In this document: positions 52,093 through 59,921 of the stretch, one piece after another
How the letters are laid out: each line of letters opens with the position of its first letter
Numbering within the stretch: the first letter of the stretch is position 1
Program-made: the position numbers and the translations under genes
Notes under the pieces: generated by a model
Seen by the model: the letters and a program-made list of their open reading frames with translations, nothing else
Told to the model about the DNA's origin: nothing
The model's database searches: none
Assembly: GCF_001485575.1 (NCBI RefSeq)
Contig: NZ_BCNB01000003.1
Coordinates: 43,871 to 107,870 of the forward strand
Direction of reading: 5' to 3'
DNA from: Haloarcula sp. CBA1127
GTDB taxonomy: Archaea > Halobacteriota > Halobacteria > Halobacteriales > Haloarculaceae
Length of the DNA: 64,000 bases

Positions 52093-53625
52093 TTATGAGG
52101 GTGTAAGTTCATCTGCGTTGAAGACGTTAACCAACTGGTCGATGATGGTTGGATCGATGTCGGTCAGGTTGGCCACTTGGCCCTCAATGTAGGGTGGACT
52201 GCTGAGATCGTTCAGGGTGTCGAACAGGACTAATATATCGAGGTAGTCGTCGATGTCGTCGTATTCGAGGCCGGTTTCTCCCCGGATTACTATTGGTTCG
52301 GCGTCAGGATCTTCGGGGATGGCAAGTCCGAGGCGGCCTAAAATATAGTTCTGGAATGTGTCTTTGTCGACTTTGGAGTCTTCGTTTTTGATCACGAGCA
52401 TTGTGAGGTCGCCAGTGTCCTCTTTCACTGGTTGTATCTGGCTCTCTACCTTGTTGAGAATCTGCTTTTGTAGATGGGATTTCTTGGGCCAATAGTCGGT
52501 GTCTTGGGGGTTCGTCCTCAGACTGTATCGTCGTGCGACTTGGTAGGAGGTCTGTGGGCGAGGTATTGTGATTTCACCCCAGATAGTCTTTGAAGACGTG
52601 TTGATGTGTACATCTGGTTGTTTGCCGTTGGGGGCCTGTTTCTCGATGTCAACGTTGGGGGTTCTAAACTCTCTGCGGAGTGCGCTGATGACTTCTATTT
52701 CGGCTATCGTGCTCTCGTATTCTGGTCTTCCTAGGACTTTCTTTCTTAAAGTGCCTAAGGGGTCGTTGCTTTGGCCGTTTGCGGCTATTAGTTCGAGACA
52801 GTGATTGTAGTAGGTGAGTTTCTGTACTGTTTTCGGGTTCTCATTTGGGTCCTGTTCTTGCCTGAGCAGGTTTGTTAGTGGGTGCTGATTGTGGTCTCGG
52901 AGGGTAGGGATGCCTGGCTTGTTGTGGGTGAGTAGATGTTCGAGGTTCGGATAGCGGGAGAGGTTCTGCTTGACCTCGTTGTAATTAATAGTGTTCTTGC
53001 TGTCCCATTCGAGGTCGTCGAGTAGTAGAGATATTTTGAGCAGGCGATCGTGTTTGTGACGGCCCTGGTATGCGTCGGTGGAATCTAGGTCTTCGTTTTT
53101 TGCTATGTCTTCGAGTTCAGTTTGGACGACCTGTAGCTCTGTGTCAAAGTCGCCCTTAGAAGCCCGGTCTTCGAGGTAGTATTCGATTGTCCGTTTGAGG
53201 GATCGGATGAAAAAGTAGCTGTAGGTGTTGTACCAGTCCGGCATCTGACTGGCCATTTCGTTTTCCTGTCCTCTGTAGAGGTGTGGGATGAGAGGGGCTA
53301 GGTAGTGTGCTTTCTTGAGGTCTTGGCCCTGTATTTTCTGTCTGGTGAACTGGTTGACTGCGTTGATATCGTGGGTTCCGATAGCCTCAAGTCCCCGTCC
53401 AAGATCGGAGCTGGCCAGTATATTAGTCTCTTCTGAGATCAGGTAGGCGGTTTCCAGGGATTTTGCGTGTTCCTGCTGGACGCAGTCCTCAAAGATGTCG
53501 GATACATGATGGAGGCCTCCAGGTGGTAAATATCCGATGTTTTGGATTAAATTCTGTATCTTGTCCAGCTTTTGGCTACAACTGAGGCTGTTGTCCTGCT
53601 GGATTTGAAGGATATCGCAAGCCAT
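52093..53625 (-). CDS. Uncharacterised 510-aa protein with a nuclease-like C-terminal core
   Basis: Low-GC compared with its neighbours, suggesting recent transfer. The first 300 residues are mostly helical with no motif I know. Residues about 320-370 resemble a PD-(D/E)XK fold: TIAEIEVISALRREF, then PNGKQPDVHINTS and KTIWGEIT. D and E sit at the right spacing, but the expected E-x-K reads E-I-T, so the site may be degenerate or different. It stands alone, 100 bp from a MITE. A solo defence protein is possible; this is inference. Confidence 0.7.
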   Translation of the reverse strand: MACDILQIQQDNSLSCSQKLDKIQNLIQNIGYLPPGGLHHVSDIFEDCVQQEHAKSLETAYLISEETNILASSDLGRGLEAIGTHDINAVNQFTRQKIQGQDLKKAHYLAPLIPHLYRGQENEMASQMPDWYNTYSYFFIRSLKRTIEYYLEDRASKGDFDTELQVVQTELEDIAKNEDLDSTDAYQGRHKHDRLLKISLLLDDLEWDSKNTINYNEVKQNLSRYPNLEHLLTHNKPGIPTLRDHNQHPLTNLLRQEQDPNENPKTVQKLTYYNHCLELIAANGQSNDPLGTLRKKVLGRPEYESTIAEIEVISALRREFRTPNVDIEKQAPNGKQPDVHINTSSKTIWGEITIPRPQTSYQVARRYSLRTNPQDTDYWPKKSHLQKQILNKVESQIQPVKEDTGDLTMLVIKNEDSKVDKDTFQNYILGRLGLAIPEDPDAEPIVIRGETGLEYDDIDDYLDILVLFDTLNDLSSPPYIEGQVANLTDIDPTIIDQLVNVFNADELTPS

Positions 53626-53736
53626 TGATTATCCTGATGATTATTACTAATCTGTGAAAGTGTTTAGCGAGTGGTTCCCTGATTTACTTCTGTTCCGTCC
53701 TAATCGTCATAGCCTTCTAAGCGAACGTCCGGTAAT

Positions 53737-53825
53737 CTAGTGCCGCTTCAGTCGTAAATCGCTAGATTCCCACGATACAGCGTCTCTCGATTAATTCTAG
53801 CAGTTCAGACTTGACGCGGCACTAG
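53737..53825 (-). mobile_element. 89-bp MITE, copy 2
   Basis: Begins CTAGTGCCGCTTCAGTC and ends GACGCGGCACTAG, so the termini are inverted repeats flanked by CTAG. It has the same length as the copy at 41216 and is in the opposite orientation. This copy has the better preserved ends. Confidence 0.75.
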
Positions 53826-54109
53826 ATTTGCGGCTATGGTTTCTAGAGTTCTGCGATGGATCGACCCCAGCCGCTGTTAATTTGGGGGAGAACGTGTCCG
53901 GCAATTCGTCTTTAGATAATACTCATAGTAATACTGTTAGACCGTGATTTTCGGTCGAATTTTGCCTTCAAACCACAATAGGACGTCGAAAAACACCGAT
54001 TTTAGCGTTGGTCATCGTAGGATTTGACAAGGAACAGCGCTTCGACCGACGGAATTGCTCTTCCTAATCTCTGTAGTTATAATTATAATTCTGAAAATTA
54101 CTACTGGTG

Positions 54110-54126
54110 TTAGCTAAAGACGAATG
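54110..54126 (+). mobile_element. Solo ISH8-type right end
   Basis: TTAGCTAAAGACGAATG is identical to the 17 bp that end the intact IS at 39589-39605, in the same orientation. No transposase lies to its left, so this is a scar of a deleted copy or a recombination breakpoint. Confidence 0.6.
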
Positions 54127-54203
54127 CGTGTCCGGCTCTCCCCCACAGAAACGGACGGGGAGCCAGTCTATTCAGTTGAGATGGACTTGCCCAGTAGCAG
54201 GTA

Positions 54204-54761
54204 TTATCCTAGCAAAACCAGTAGAACAATCGCTACTAGAGAAGAAAGTAGAAAAGCAGTTCCCCAGCCAAATCGACGCGCTTCTTTATGTAGAAGATCC
54301 ATATTATCATCGGACCACTTGAAATAAACTGCTGACATTATTCGTTTATATTCAGTTGAATCATAACCACTCTCTAAAGCAGAGTGTAAATTGGCAGATG
54401 AGGGGCCAGCAACTTGACCGCTAAGTTCATAGTATCCAAGAATGTAGCTTGTGACAGCTATTGAAAGGAATATGAACGGAAGAGCTGCGAAATAGGGATT
54501 AGACTCTACCCCGATATTATCACCTCCGAAGCGATACAGCGCAAGGTACAACGAGCCTAATAGAAGAGCAACTTTTACCATTTCAATTGCCTGTTGCCGC
54601 CGGGTACTGGCTTCATCATATCCTCTAGAGAAAGTGTCCTCACCTTGTTTTAAGCTAATTTCCCAAAACTCATCGTCAACACTTTCTGCATCACCAATCG
54701 CCTCACCGATCTGGTCAAGGCTGACAGATTTCTTCTGCTCTGGATGCTCTTTTGGGTCCAT
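54204..54761 (-). CDS. Membrane protein with three helices (185 aa)
   Basis: MDPKEHPEQKKSVSLDQIGE begins a soluble helical N-terminus. Three hydrophobic segments follow: AIEMVKVALLLGSLYLALY, FAALPFIFLSIAVTSYILGYY and WGTAFLLSSLVAIVLLVLLG, the last two separated by a helical loop (SALESGYDSTEYKRIMSAVY). The layout is reminiscent of small membrane effectors such as SLATT proteins, but I see no signature. Low GC. Confidence 0.65.
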   Translation of the reverse strand: MDPKEHPEQKKSVSLDQIGEAIGDAESVDDEFWEISLKQGEDTFSRGYDEASTRRQQAIEMVKVALLLGSLYLALYRFGGDNIGVESNPYFAALPFIFLSIAVTSYILGYYELSGQVAGPSSANLHSALESGYDSTEYKRIMSAVYFKWSDDNMDLLHKEARRFGWGTAFLLSSLVAIVLLVLLG

Positions 54762-54882
54762 ATGGTAGTTAGTTTAGTAGTAAAAATAAATCCGGCTGAA
54801 TATATTTGAATATATATTATTTTGAGTCGCAACACTCTCAAGCTCACCGAATCACTACCACACTCTGTGAGTCAATGATCGC

Positions 54883-55272
54883 TCAGAAGACCAGATAAAT
54901 TACATCTGGCCGAACAATGAGGACGGCGCCAGCTATGTAAAACACAATTGATTTTAATTCTAAATGATTCCATCCAGTGGTTTCATTCACAGCAACCATC
55001 CCCAGCAGCAGTAATCCGCCGACGATTTGCGCAGGATGAAGTTGAGGAAGTATTGATACCCAGATGCTCTTGATTTGTGGGGTAAATAGAGAGACACCAA
55101 TCAGGCTTCCAAGAAGTATTATAACTGCCTCATGCTTTCCCCGGAAGCTGCCCCCAGATAGGAAGTAGCCATCCCCTGCTTCGTAGACGCTTAGACCGAT
55201 TATCGCCATAGTCAATCCAGTGAAAATGCTGGGCAACTGGTTTGAGATGTATTCGAATAGTCCCAATTGCAT
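54883..55272 (-). CDS. Four-helix membrane protein (129 aa)
   Basis: ATG at 55272 (MQLGLFEYISNQLPSIFTGL) overlaps the upstream stop (TAATG). Hydrophobic segments: IFTGLTMAIIGLSVYEAG, HEAVIILLGSLIGVSLF, IVGGLLLLGMVAVNE and SIVFYIAGAVLIV. It forms a two-gene unit with the 66-aa protein. The longer frame to 55428 overlaps that gene and is rejected. Function unknown. Confidence 0.65.
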   Translation of the reverse strand: MQLGLFEYISNQLPSIFTGLTMAIIGLSVYEAGDGYFLSGGSFRGKHEAVIILLGSLIGVSLFTPQIKSIWVSILPQLHPAQIVGGLLLLGMVAVNETTGWNHLELKSIVFYIAGAVLIVRPDVIYLVF

Positions 55273-55472
55273 TAGAGCCACCTTCCGTAGGCGATTACCA
55301 TAATAAGCAGAGCGAAAGCACCTATAACCCCAAAAACGTTCATCGTTCGGATGGTATTTCCGAATATTACGTATCCTGAAGCTAGCATCCCCTTCTGAAG
55401 GGCCATTGCACCACCTATTGCAACGCACAACAAGAGAATGTAACTGGGAAGTCCACTTGGATCAACTGACAT
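55272..55472 (-). CDS. Two-helix membrane protein (66 aa)
   Basis: MSVDPSGLPSYILLLCVAIG starts the first helix; the second is NVFGVIGAFALLIMVIAYG. It is coupled to the following gene by TAATG. The pair resembles a small two-component membrane system, but no family is recognised. Confidence 0.6.
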   Translation of the reverse strand: MSVDPSGLPSYILLLCVAIGGAMALQKGMLASGYVIFGNTIRTMNVFGVIGAFALLIMVIAYGRWL

Positions 55473-55705
55473 TCAAATACATCTGACTCATTGTTTGCAT
55501 ATAAATCGTACACCCGGGTTAATTCGTCTGCTTCTGGTATGTGCTCAATATAGAGGGAAATCTCCGACTTTCACCCGAGAACCGGACACATCCTTTCGGC
55601 TGCTCAGCTATACTGACCGTCGATCAAGAACCGAATAGTGACTGTGAACAGTTCTATGACACGCTGTGTCTTCACAGCACCCGTTACGCTTTGCCGACAC
55701 GACAG

Positions 55706-56725
55706 CTACCGCTCCCACGGAAAGAAGCCATGGCGCTCGCGATAGGCACTGATCTGGTCCTGAAACTCCTGCTCCTGGAAGTCCGGCTCGTCGCCGTGGA
55801 TATCCTCCGGTGAGACGCCGTCGAGGAGATGCTCGTAGTCCGTGGCCTCCTCCGTGTCATCCTCTTGGTCGGGCTCGTGTCGGTGCTGTCCACACTCCCT
55901 GCAGGTCCAGATCAGCCGGTCAAGGTGTGAGTGACACTCGAAACCGTCCAGCCCGTGTGATTCGTGTCCCGTCACGGCGCCACACTGCCGACAGTGGAAC
56001 CCGATTCCAACTATCTCCGGTTCGGCTCTTGCCTGATGGCGCTGCACGACACCGGGCACAAGCCAGTACGTGCCGTCGTCCTGTCGGAACTCATCCGTGA
56101 GCTGCTGGAACTCCGAGCGGTCGGTAACTGGTGACCCGTCCTCGAGATAGATCCGTGGCTGGACGTCGCCCCCATCCCCGTCCCAGTTGATCTGCTCGTC
56201 GGCCGTCTCTAGGAGCGCCTGTCCGGGTTCCGCGTCCATCGTGGTTTCGGTCGGCAGGTCGGGCCACCCCTTCGTGAGAGTGGCGGCTGGCTCTGTCCCA
56301 AATGCTGCTCGGCACTTCACCGTTCCATGGGAGACGTCCTCACCGCTCGCGATGCTGTCGGAAACGGAGAAGGCCGCAGCGCCGAGCGCTCGTGCATGGA
56401 AGTCGGTGTTCGCTTCGACGAGTGCGAGTACTACCCGCCCGAATATCCACTCCCCAAGTGGGCTGCTATCCTGATCGTCGGACGAAGTCTTTGAGATACC
56501 GGTCTGAGCGCAGAACGGACACTGGCGTTCATCCTGTGGGATATCCTGTCCACAGGTCCGACAGGTACGAGTCTCATCCTCTGTACGGTCGGGATAGCCG
56601 GTGGAGTCGAGGACTCGTTCCCGTCCGTTCCCCCTCGTTTCAGGATCGGAACTCGCTGCGCCGAGGATATCAGCGGGATCGTACTCAGGATTTCGATCAG
56701 TCACACGCTTGGTTGCGTTCGTCAT
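55706..56725 (-). CDS. Zinc-rich plasmid protein (339 aa)
   Basis: From ATG 56725 (MTNATKRVTDRNPEYDPADI). A rubredoxin-like knuckle pair CRTCGQDIPQDERQCPFC lies near residue 55. A middle domain with LGEWIFGRVVLALVEANTDF, and a second zinc region FHCRQCGAVTGHESHG plus LIWTCRECGQH near residue 260-290, follow. The C-terminus is acidic. It heads the minus-strand genes that share the leader motif. No function known. Confidence 0.7.
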   Translation of the reverse strand: MTNATKRVTDRNPEYDPADILGAASSDPETRGNGRERVLDSTGYPDRTEDETRTCRTCGQDIPQDERQCPFCAQTGISKTSSDDQDSSPLGEWIFGRVVLALVEANTDFHARALGAAAFSVSDSIASGEDVSHGTVKCRAAFGTEPAATLTKGWPDLPTETTMDAEPGQALLETADEQINWDGDGGDVQPRIYLEDGSPVTDRSEFQQLTDEFRQDDGTYWLVPGVVQRHQARAEPEIVGIGFHCRQCGAVTGHESHGLDGFECHSHLDRLIWTCRECGQHRHEPDQEDDTEEATDYEHLLDGVSPEDIHGDEPDFQEQEFQDQISAYRERHGFFPWER

Positions 56726-56760
56726 GGTATTTAAACTCCAGCCCCGAGGGAAGCACAAAC
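56726..56760 (-). promoter_or_regulatory. Shared SD-hairpin leader, copy before 55706-56725
   Basis: In gene orientation GGTTTGTG, then CTTCC-CTCGGGGCT-GGAG, then TTTAAATACC and ATG. TTCC/GGAG pairing hides the SD; the copy is slightly divergent. Confidence 0.5.
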
Positions 56761-56788
56761 CGACAGAGACCAAGACAGGACGAGTTGG

Positions 56789-57376
56789 CTACTCGCCGTC
56801 CGTGCTGTCCGTCACTTCTGCGATGAACGTGTCCGTTGATCTGTCCAGATCGTACTGGTTGATGAGTTCGAGGGCAGCCAGCGCTGCGCCTGTGTCTACG
56901 AGGTCTGCGGCGAGCAATCGTTTGAGACGAAGGGTGCCTTTGTGGGCACGGTCGGAACCTGAACCGCGCATCTGGGAAAATTCCATCAAGAGTCGTCGCC
57001 AAGCAGTCGCCGAGCCGGTCACCGTGAGATTCCAGTCCGGGGCTTCATATCTAGAGGACGACTGCCGGCGGTAGTGGCCTTCAAGTCTGTCAAGCAGGTC
57101 GTCGATAATCGTGCCCTTCTCAACGGTCCGTCCGTGTATGGCGTAGTCTGGGTCGACGAGATTGCGCCACTCGTCGTAGGAGTCGATATCGTACTCGACA
57201 GCTAGCTCGACCTCGACTGTTTCGAGACAATCGGCCTTCCCGGGTTCATTCACACGCCGAAGTCGATCTGCGGTCCCCTCGGCGTGGACTGTGAGGTCTG
57301 GGAACTGCGCTTCGGTGGAATCGGCTTTTGGTTGCTGTTCTCCGGTTTGATCGCTGTTGGTGGTCTTCGATGCCAT
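56789..57376 (-). CDS. Hypothetical plasmid protein (195 aa)
   Basis: From ATG 57376 (MASKTTNSDQTGEQQPKADS); the frame to 57562 runs through the leader. Core: ETVEVELAVEYDIDSYDEWR, GTIIDDLLDRLEGHYRRQSS, WNLTVTGSATAWRRLLMEFS and LDRSTDTFIAEV. Mixed alpha/beta; no motif. It stops 63 bp before the start of the next gene, suggesting one transcription unit with translation controlled by the leader. Confidence 0.65.
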   Translation of the reverse strand: MASKTTNSDQTGEQQPKADSTEAQFPDLTVHAEGTADRLRRVNEPGKADCLETVEVELAVEYDIDSYDEWRNLVDPDYAIHGRTVEKGTIIDDLLDRLEGHYRRQSSSRYEAPDWNLTVTGSATAWRRLLMEFSQMRGSGSDRAHKGTLRLKRLLAADLVDTGAALAALELINQYDLDRSTDTFIAEVTDSTDGE

Positions 57377-57434
57377 GGGTACTGTCGGGACGCCCTCACT
57401 GGACCGCCCCGCACCCGACTGGGGGTGCAAAAAC
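57377..57434 (-). promoter_or_regulatory. Shared leader, long copy before 56789-57376
   Basis: In gene orientation GTTTTTGCACCC-CCAGTC-GGGTGC-GGGG, where GCACCC pairs with GGGTGC, then 30 extra bases before the ATG. Confidence 0.5.
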
Positions 57435-57677
57435 TCACAGTCTGGTCGACTAATCGCTGAAGAATTGGCACACACCACTGTCTCCGGAGAAAACCACCAG
57501 ACAGCGATGGTATTTTCACTCGAAATACGGTGTGTTAAGTCTGGGACTAAAGCCGGTCTCAAGGGGGTGTCGTAGGGACCCTCCTGAGGTTAGTTTTGTC
57601 CTCGTGCTTTCCTTAACTGTCTTTTATTTCATACAAATACAGAAAATATTAAAACGCTAAACAGGTAGTTGTCAATT

Positions 57678-57794
57678 ATGGATAGCAACCTCACACCCGA
57701 CGAGTGGGATCGAATTAGAGCGTTCGCGCGGGCTGCAGATTGCCGCCAACGGCCCGAGATACTGCTCCCTGAGGAAACGCTTAAAAGCGACTAA
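57678..57794 (+). CDS. Small protein (38 aa)
   Basis: ATG at 57678: MDSNLTPDEWDRIRAFARAA, then RPEILLPEETLKSD and TAA. AAATATTAAAAC at about 57643-57654 gives a TATA box 25-30 bp upstream, fitting a leaderless mRNA. The acidic amphipathic helix is haloarchaeal-like. Function unknown. Confidence 0.45.
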   Translation: MDSNLTPDEWDRIRAFARAADCRQRPEILLPEETLKSD

Positions 57795-57915
57795 GATACA
57801 ATCACGTTCTGGTCCGCACCTGATGACTGGCTCCTACAATGTTCTAAGCAATTCAGCAGAGCAGAATACAACCAGCTGTACTGTCGGTGTTCTATGCACT
57901 CAGAGCGAGATCAAC

Positions 57916-58740
57916 TCACACTTCAAGTCGCTCTATCGGTTCGACCTCGAAGGTCAGCAGATGTGATCGAAGACGGGCGTAGGCCCCGTCACCGTCAGTC
58001 GTGACACAGTGCCGATTTGGCCTTGCCTCGCGAGGATTGCCGTCGTTCTCTTGCCACTCCGTCAGCGTGAACTCAAGCGCCTCCAACTCGCTGTCAGCCC
58101 CCTCAAACACGGCTGCAACCGACGGCGTCCCGTGGTTGTCAGCGACGTAGGCCACTTCGACAGCGTCGTGGTCGGCGTCAAGTCTCGTCCACCCATCGAG
58201 TTTGTCTGGCGGGTCCTCGGCGAACTGGTCGATTTCGCGCTGAGTCAGTTCGGCTTCTGCGGCGTCGCGCCACGCTTGTTTGATATCCTCGGCTTGGGAC
58301 CGCTCGATCTCCTGAAGGACATCGCTGTCGATGCACTCTCTGGCCCACGCAAGCACGGTCTTGGCCTTCTTGTGCTTCTGCTCGGGTTCGCCGTCCAGCT
58401 GTCCGAAGTTCATCTCTTGGGGAGTCATCAAGAGAACTGACGACCGCCAGTAGCCAGGGTCATCGTCACATTCCTCGTCGGCATTGGGAGCCCACGACTC
58501 CATTGAGGTTCGGACTTCTTCGTGGTGCCCGAAGCCGGTTCGGACGCCGCCGGCACGCAGGATTCGCTCCGCAAGGTCGATGGTTCGCTCGCGCTCGTCA
58601 GCGGGCGCTTCATCGGGGTGAGTGACGTCGGCGTAGAACGGCAAGCCGACTTTGCTGATGATCGTCTCTTTGTAGTTTGGGATAAGCAGTGGTTCATCGA
58701 CGAAGATCGGGTCGAACGGTGGTTCGGTTGTCGGCAACAT
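57916..58740 (-). CDS. Hypothetical plasmid protein (274 aa)
   Basis: From ATG 58740 (MLPTTEPPFDPIFVDEPLLI). Regions: IPNYKETIISKVGLPFYADV, TIDLAERILRAGGVRTGFGH, YWRSSVLLMTPQEMNFGQLD and AVEVAYVADNHGTPSVAAVF. The C-terminus contains RLRSHLLTFEVEPIERLEV. It belongs to the run of minus-strand genes bearing the shared leader. No function recognised. Confidence 0.65.
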   Translation of the reverse strand: MLPTTEPPFDPIFVDEPLLIPNYKETIISKVGLPFYADVTHPDEAPADERERTIDLAERILRAGGVRTGFGHHEEVRTSMESWAPNADEECDDDPGYWRSSVLLMTPQEMNFGQLDGEPEQKHKKAKTVLAWARECIDSDVLQEIERSQAEDIKQAWRDAAEAELTQREIDQFAEDPPDKLDGWTRLDADHDAVEVAYVADNHGTPSVAAVFEGADSELEALEFTLTEWQENDGNPREARPNRHCVTTDGDGAYARLRSHLLTFEVEPIERLEV

Positions 58741-58776
58741 ACTGGAAAGCCTCCAGCCATTGAGGCGACACAAAAT
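58741..58776 (-). promoter_or_regulatory. Shared SD-hairpin leader, copy before 57916-58740
   Basis: In gene orientation ATTTTGTG, then TC-GCCTC-AATGGCTG-GAGGC, then TTTCCAGT and ATG. GCCTC/GAGGC pair perfectly over the GGAGG site; TTTTGTG is 35 bases before the ATG. Confidence 0.7.
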
Positions 58777-58797
58777 CGCCCTGCGGCGGAGTCTGGT

Positions 58798-59076
58798 CTA
58801 GAGGTACTGGTCAGCGGTGTCGCCGTGGTTCGCTTCCAGGGCTTCCCAGTCAGCCATTGCGTCGTACTCTGGCCGAACCTCTCCATCCGAGAGCATATCA
58901 TCGACGAAGGCTTGGACTTGCTCGTCGACGGGCGCGTTCTGCAGGTCGCGCTCCCGAGCGATAAACTGGATACCACAGAACGAGCGTCCGTCTGCTGCAA
59001 GCTGCCAGAGCAGAAGCTTCCGGTTCTGGTAGGTTGCGAGTTCTGTCAGCAATGCGTCGTCTGATGGATTGGACAT
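58798..59076 (-). CDS. Hypothetical plasmid protein (92 aa)
   Basis: MSNPSDDALLTELATYQNRK, then LLLWQLAADGRSFCGIQFIA and VDDMLSDGEVRPEYDAMADW. Helical, acidic. It is the promoter-proximal gene of the leader-bearing minus-strand series and is separated from the next gene by its leader. No function known. Confidence 0.6.
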   Translation of the reverse strand: MSNPSDDALLTELATYQNRKLLLWQLAADGRSFCGIQFIARERDLQNAPVDEQVQAFVDDMLSDGEVRPEYDAMADWEALEANHGDTADQYL

Positions 59077-59112
59077 TGTGTGATGCCTCCGGCTGCGAGG
59101 GCTGCATAAAAC
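59077..59112 (-). promoter_or_regulatory. Shared SD-hairpin leader, copy before 58798-59076
   Basis: In gene orientation GTTTTATGC, then AGCCCTC-GCAGCC-GGAGGC, then ATCACACA and ATG. GCC-CTC faces GGAG-GC over the SD. A variant with TTTTATG in place of TTTTGTG. Confidence 0.6.
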
Positions 59113-59229
59113 AACATTGTGTGTAAGGTAAAGGGTCGATACAGCGCTTCAGGAGGCTACCAAGGCGGGTTCAGATGAGTGCGAATAAATAAGATTATGA
59201 ATCTCGGACGTGGCGTTTGGTTTGACAGG

Positions 59230-59523
59230 ATGTACGATGTGAATAGTTTCAAACGTGATATGCTAGTCGTGATCGCAGGCATGGACGATCCGATGGGGAC
59301 AGAACTCACCGCCGAACTGCAGGAATACTATGCCGAGGAGATCACAGTCGGACGTGTGTATCCGCAACTGGACGAAATGGCTGAGAAAGGGCTTATCAAG
59401 AAAATGGATAAGAACGGACGAGGAAACAAGTATCGACTGACAAGGCGTGGCGTGCGAGACCTCCAAGGTCACCGAGAGTGGGAAAATCAGTATCTGGCTC
59501 CGATTGACGAGCTATCCACATAG
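59230..59523 (+). CDS. PadR-family transcriptional regulator
   Basis: A protein of 97 aa from ATG 59230 (MYDVNSFKRDMLVVIAGMDD), the usual start of haloarchaeal PadR proteins; the frame is open further upstream to 59179. It has the PadR winged helix: GTELTAELQEYYAEEITVGR, VYPQLDEMAEKGLIKK, then NKYRLTRRGVRDLQGHREW. It stands next to the partition genes and transcribes toward them, so it may regulate the replicon core. Confidence 0.85.
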   Translation: MYDVNSFKRDMLVVIAGMDDPMGTELTAELQEYYAEEITVGRVYPQLDEMAEKGLIKKMDKNGRGNKYRLTRRGVRDLQGHREWENQYLAPIDELST

Positions 59524-59552
59524 CAAGCAGTGACGTGATTTGGCATGGGCAG

Positions 59553-59921
59553 TCACTCGGTTTCGTCGGCATCTGCCTCTAAACCCAAAAATTTCAAGAA
59601 TTCTGTCCGTTTGTGATCAGTCACGAAATCAACCAGTGCAGGGTAGAACTCGTCATTTTTCGATATTTCTCCATCATCAGCAAGGACAGACTGTGCGTTG
59701 GCCTCTTGAAACAGCTTGGAGATGTCATCTTCTCGGTCGTCACCGAGATACATCGTAACCTGATTCCGATCTCTGACTGGAATCTCTGCTTTGGGTCGAG
59801 AGTTTGCTGCTTCTGCCTCAGCCTGTCCGGTTTCTTCTTCTGCGATTTCAGTATATTCAGCGTCCTTGTCGCTACTTTGATCTTGATGATCGCTGAACCG
59901 CTCTTTCAGGTCTTCACTCAT
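59553..59921 (-). CDS. ParA partner protein (ParB/SojD-like, small)
   Basis: A protein of 122 aa whose start overlaps the parA stop by 8 bp. The N-terminal half is acidic and disordered; the C-terminal half has VRDRNQVTMYLGDDREDDIS, KLFQEANAQSV and DEFYPALVDFVTDHKR. That resembles a ribbon-helix-helix-like DNA-binding domain. Its position directly behind ParA is typical of the small centromere-binding partner on haloarchaeal plasmids. Confidence 0.7.
   Translation of the reverse strand: MSEDLKERFSDHQDQSSDKDAEYTEIAEEETGQAEAEAANSRPKAEIPVRDRNQVTMYLGDDREDDISKLFQEANAQSVLADDGEISKNDEFYPALVDFVTDHKRTEFLKFLGLEADADETE

Larger units (their letters stand above)
53626..54203. other. Transposon-scarred intergenic region
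   Basis: No gene. It contains MITE copy 2 and a solo 17-bp ISH8-type end. AT-rich strings near 54075-54100 (TTATAATTATAATT) could serve promoters. Confidence 0.5.
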
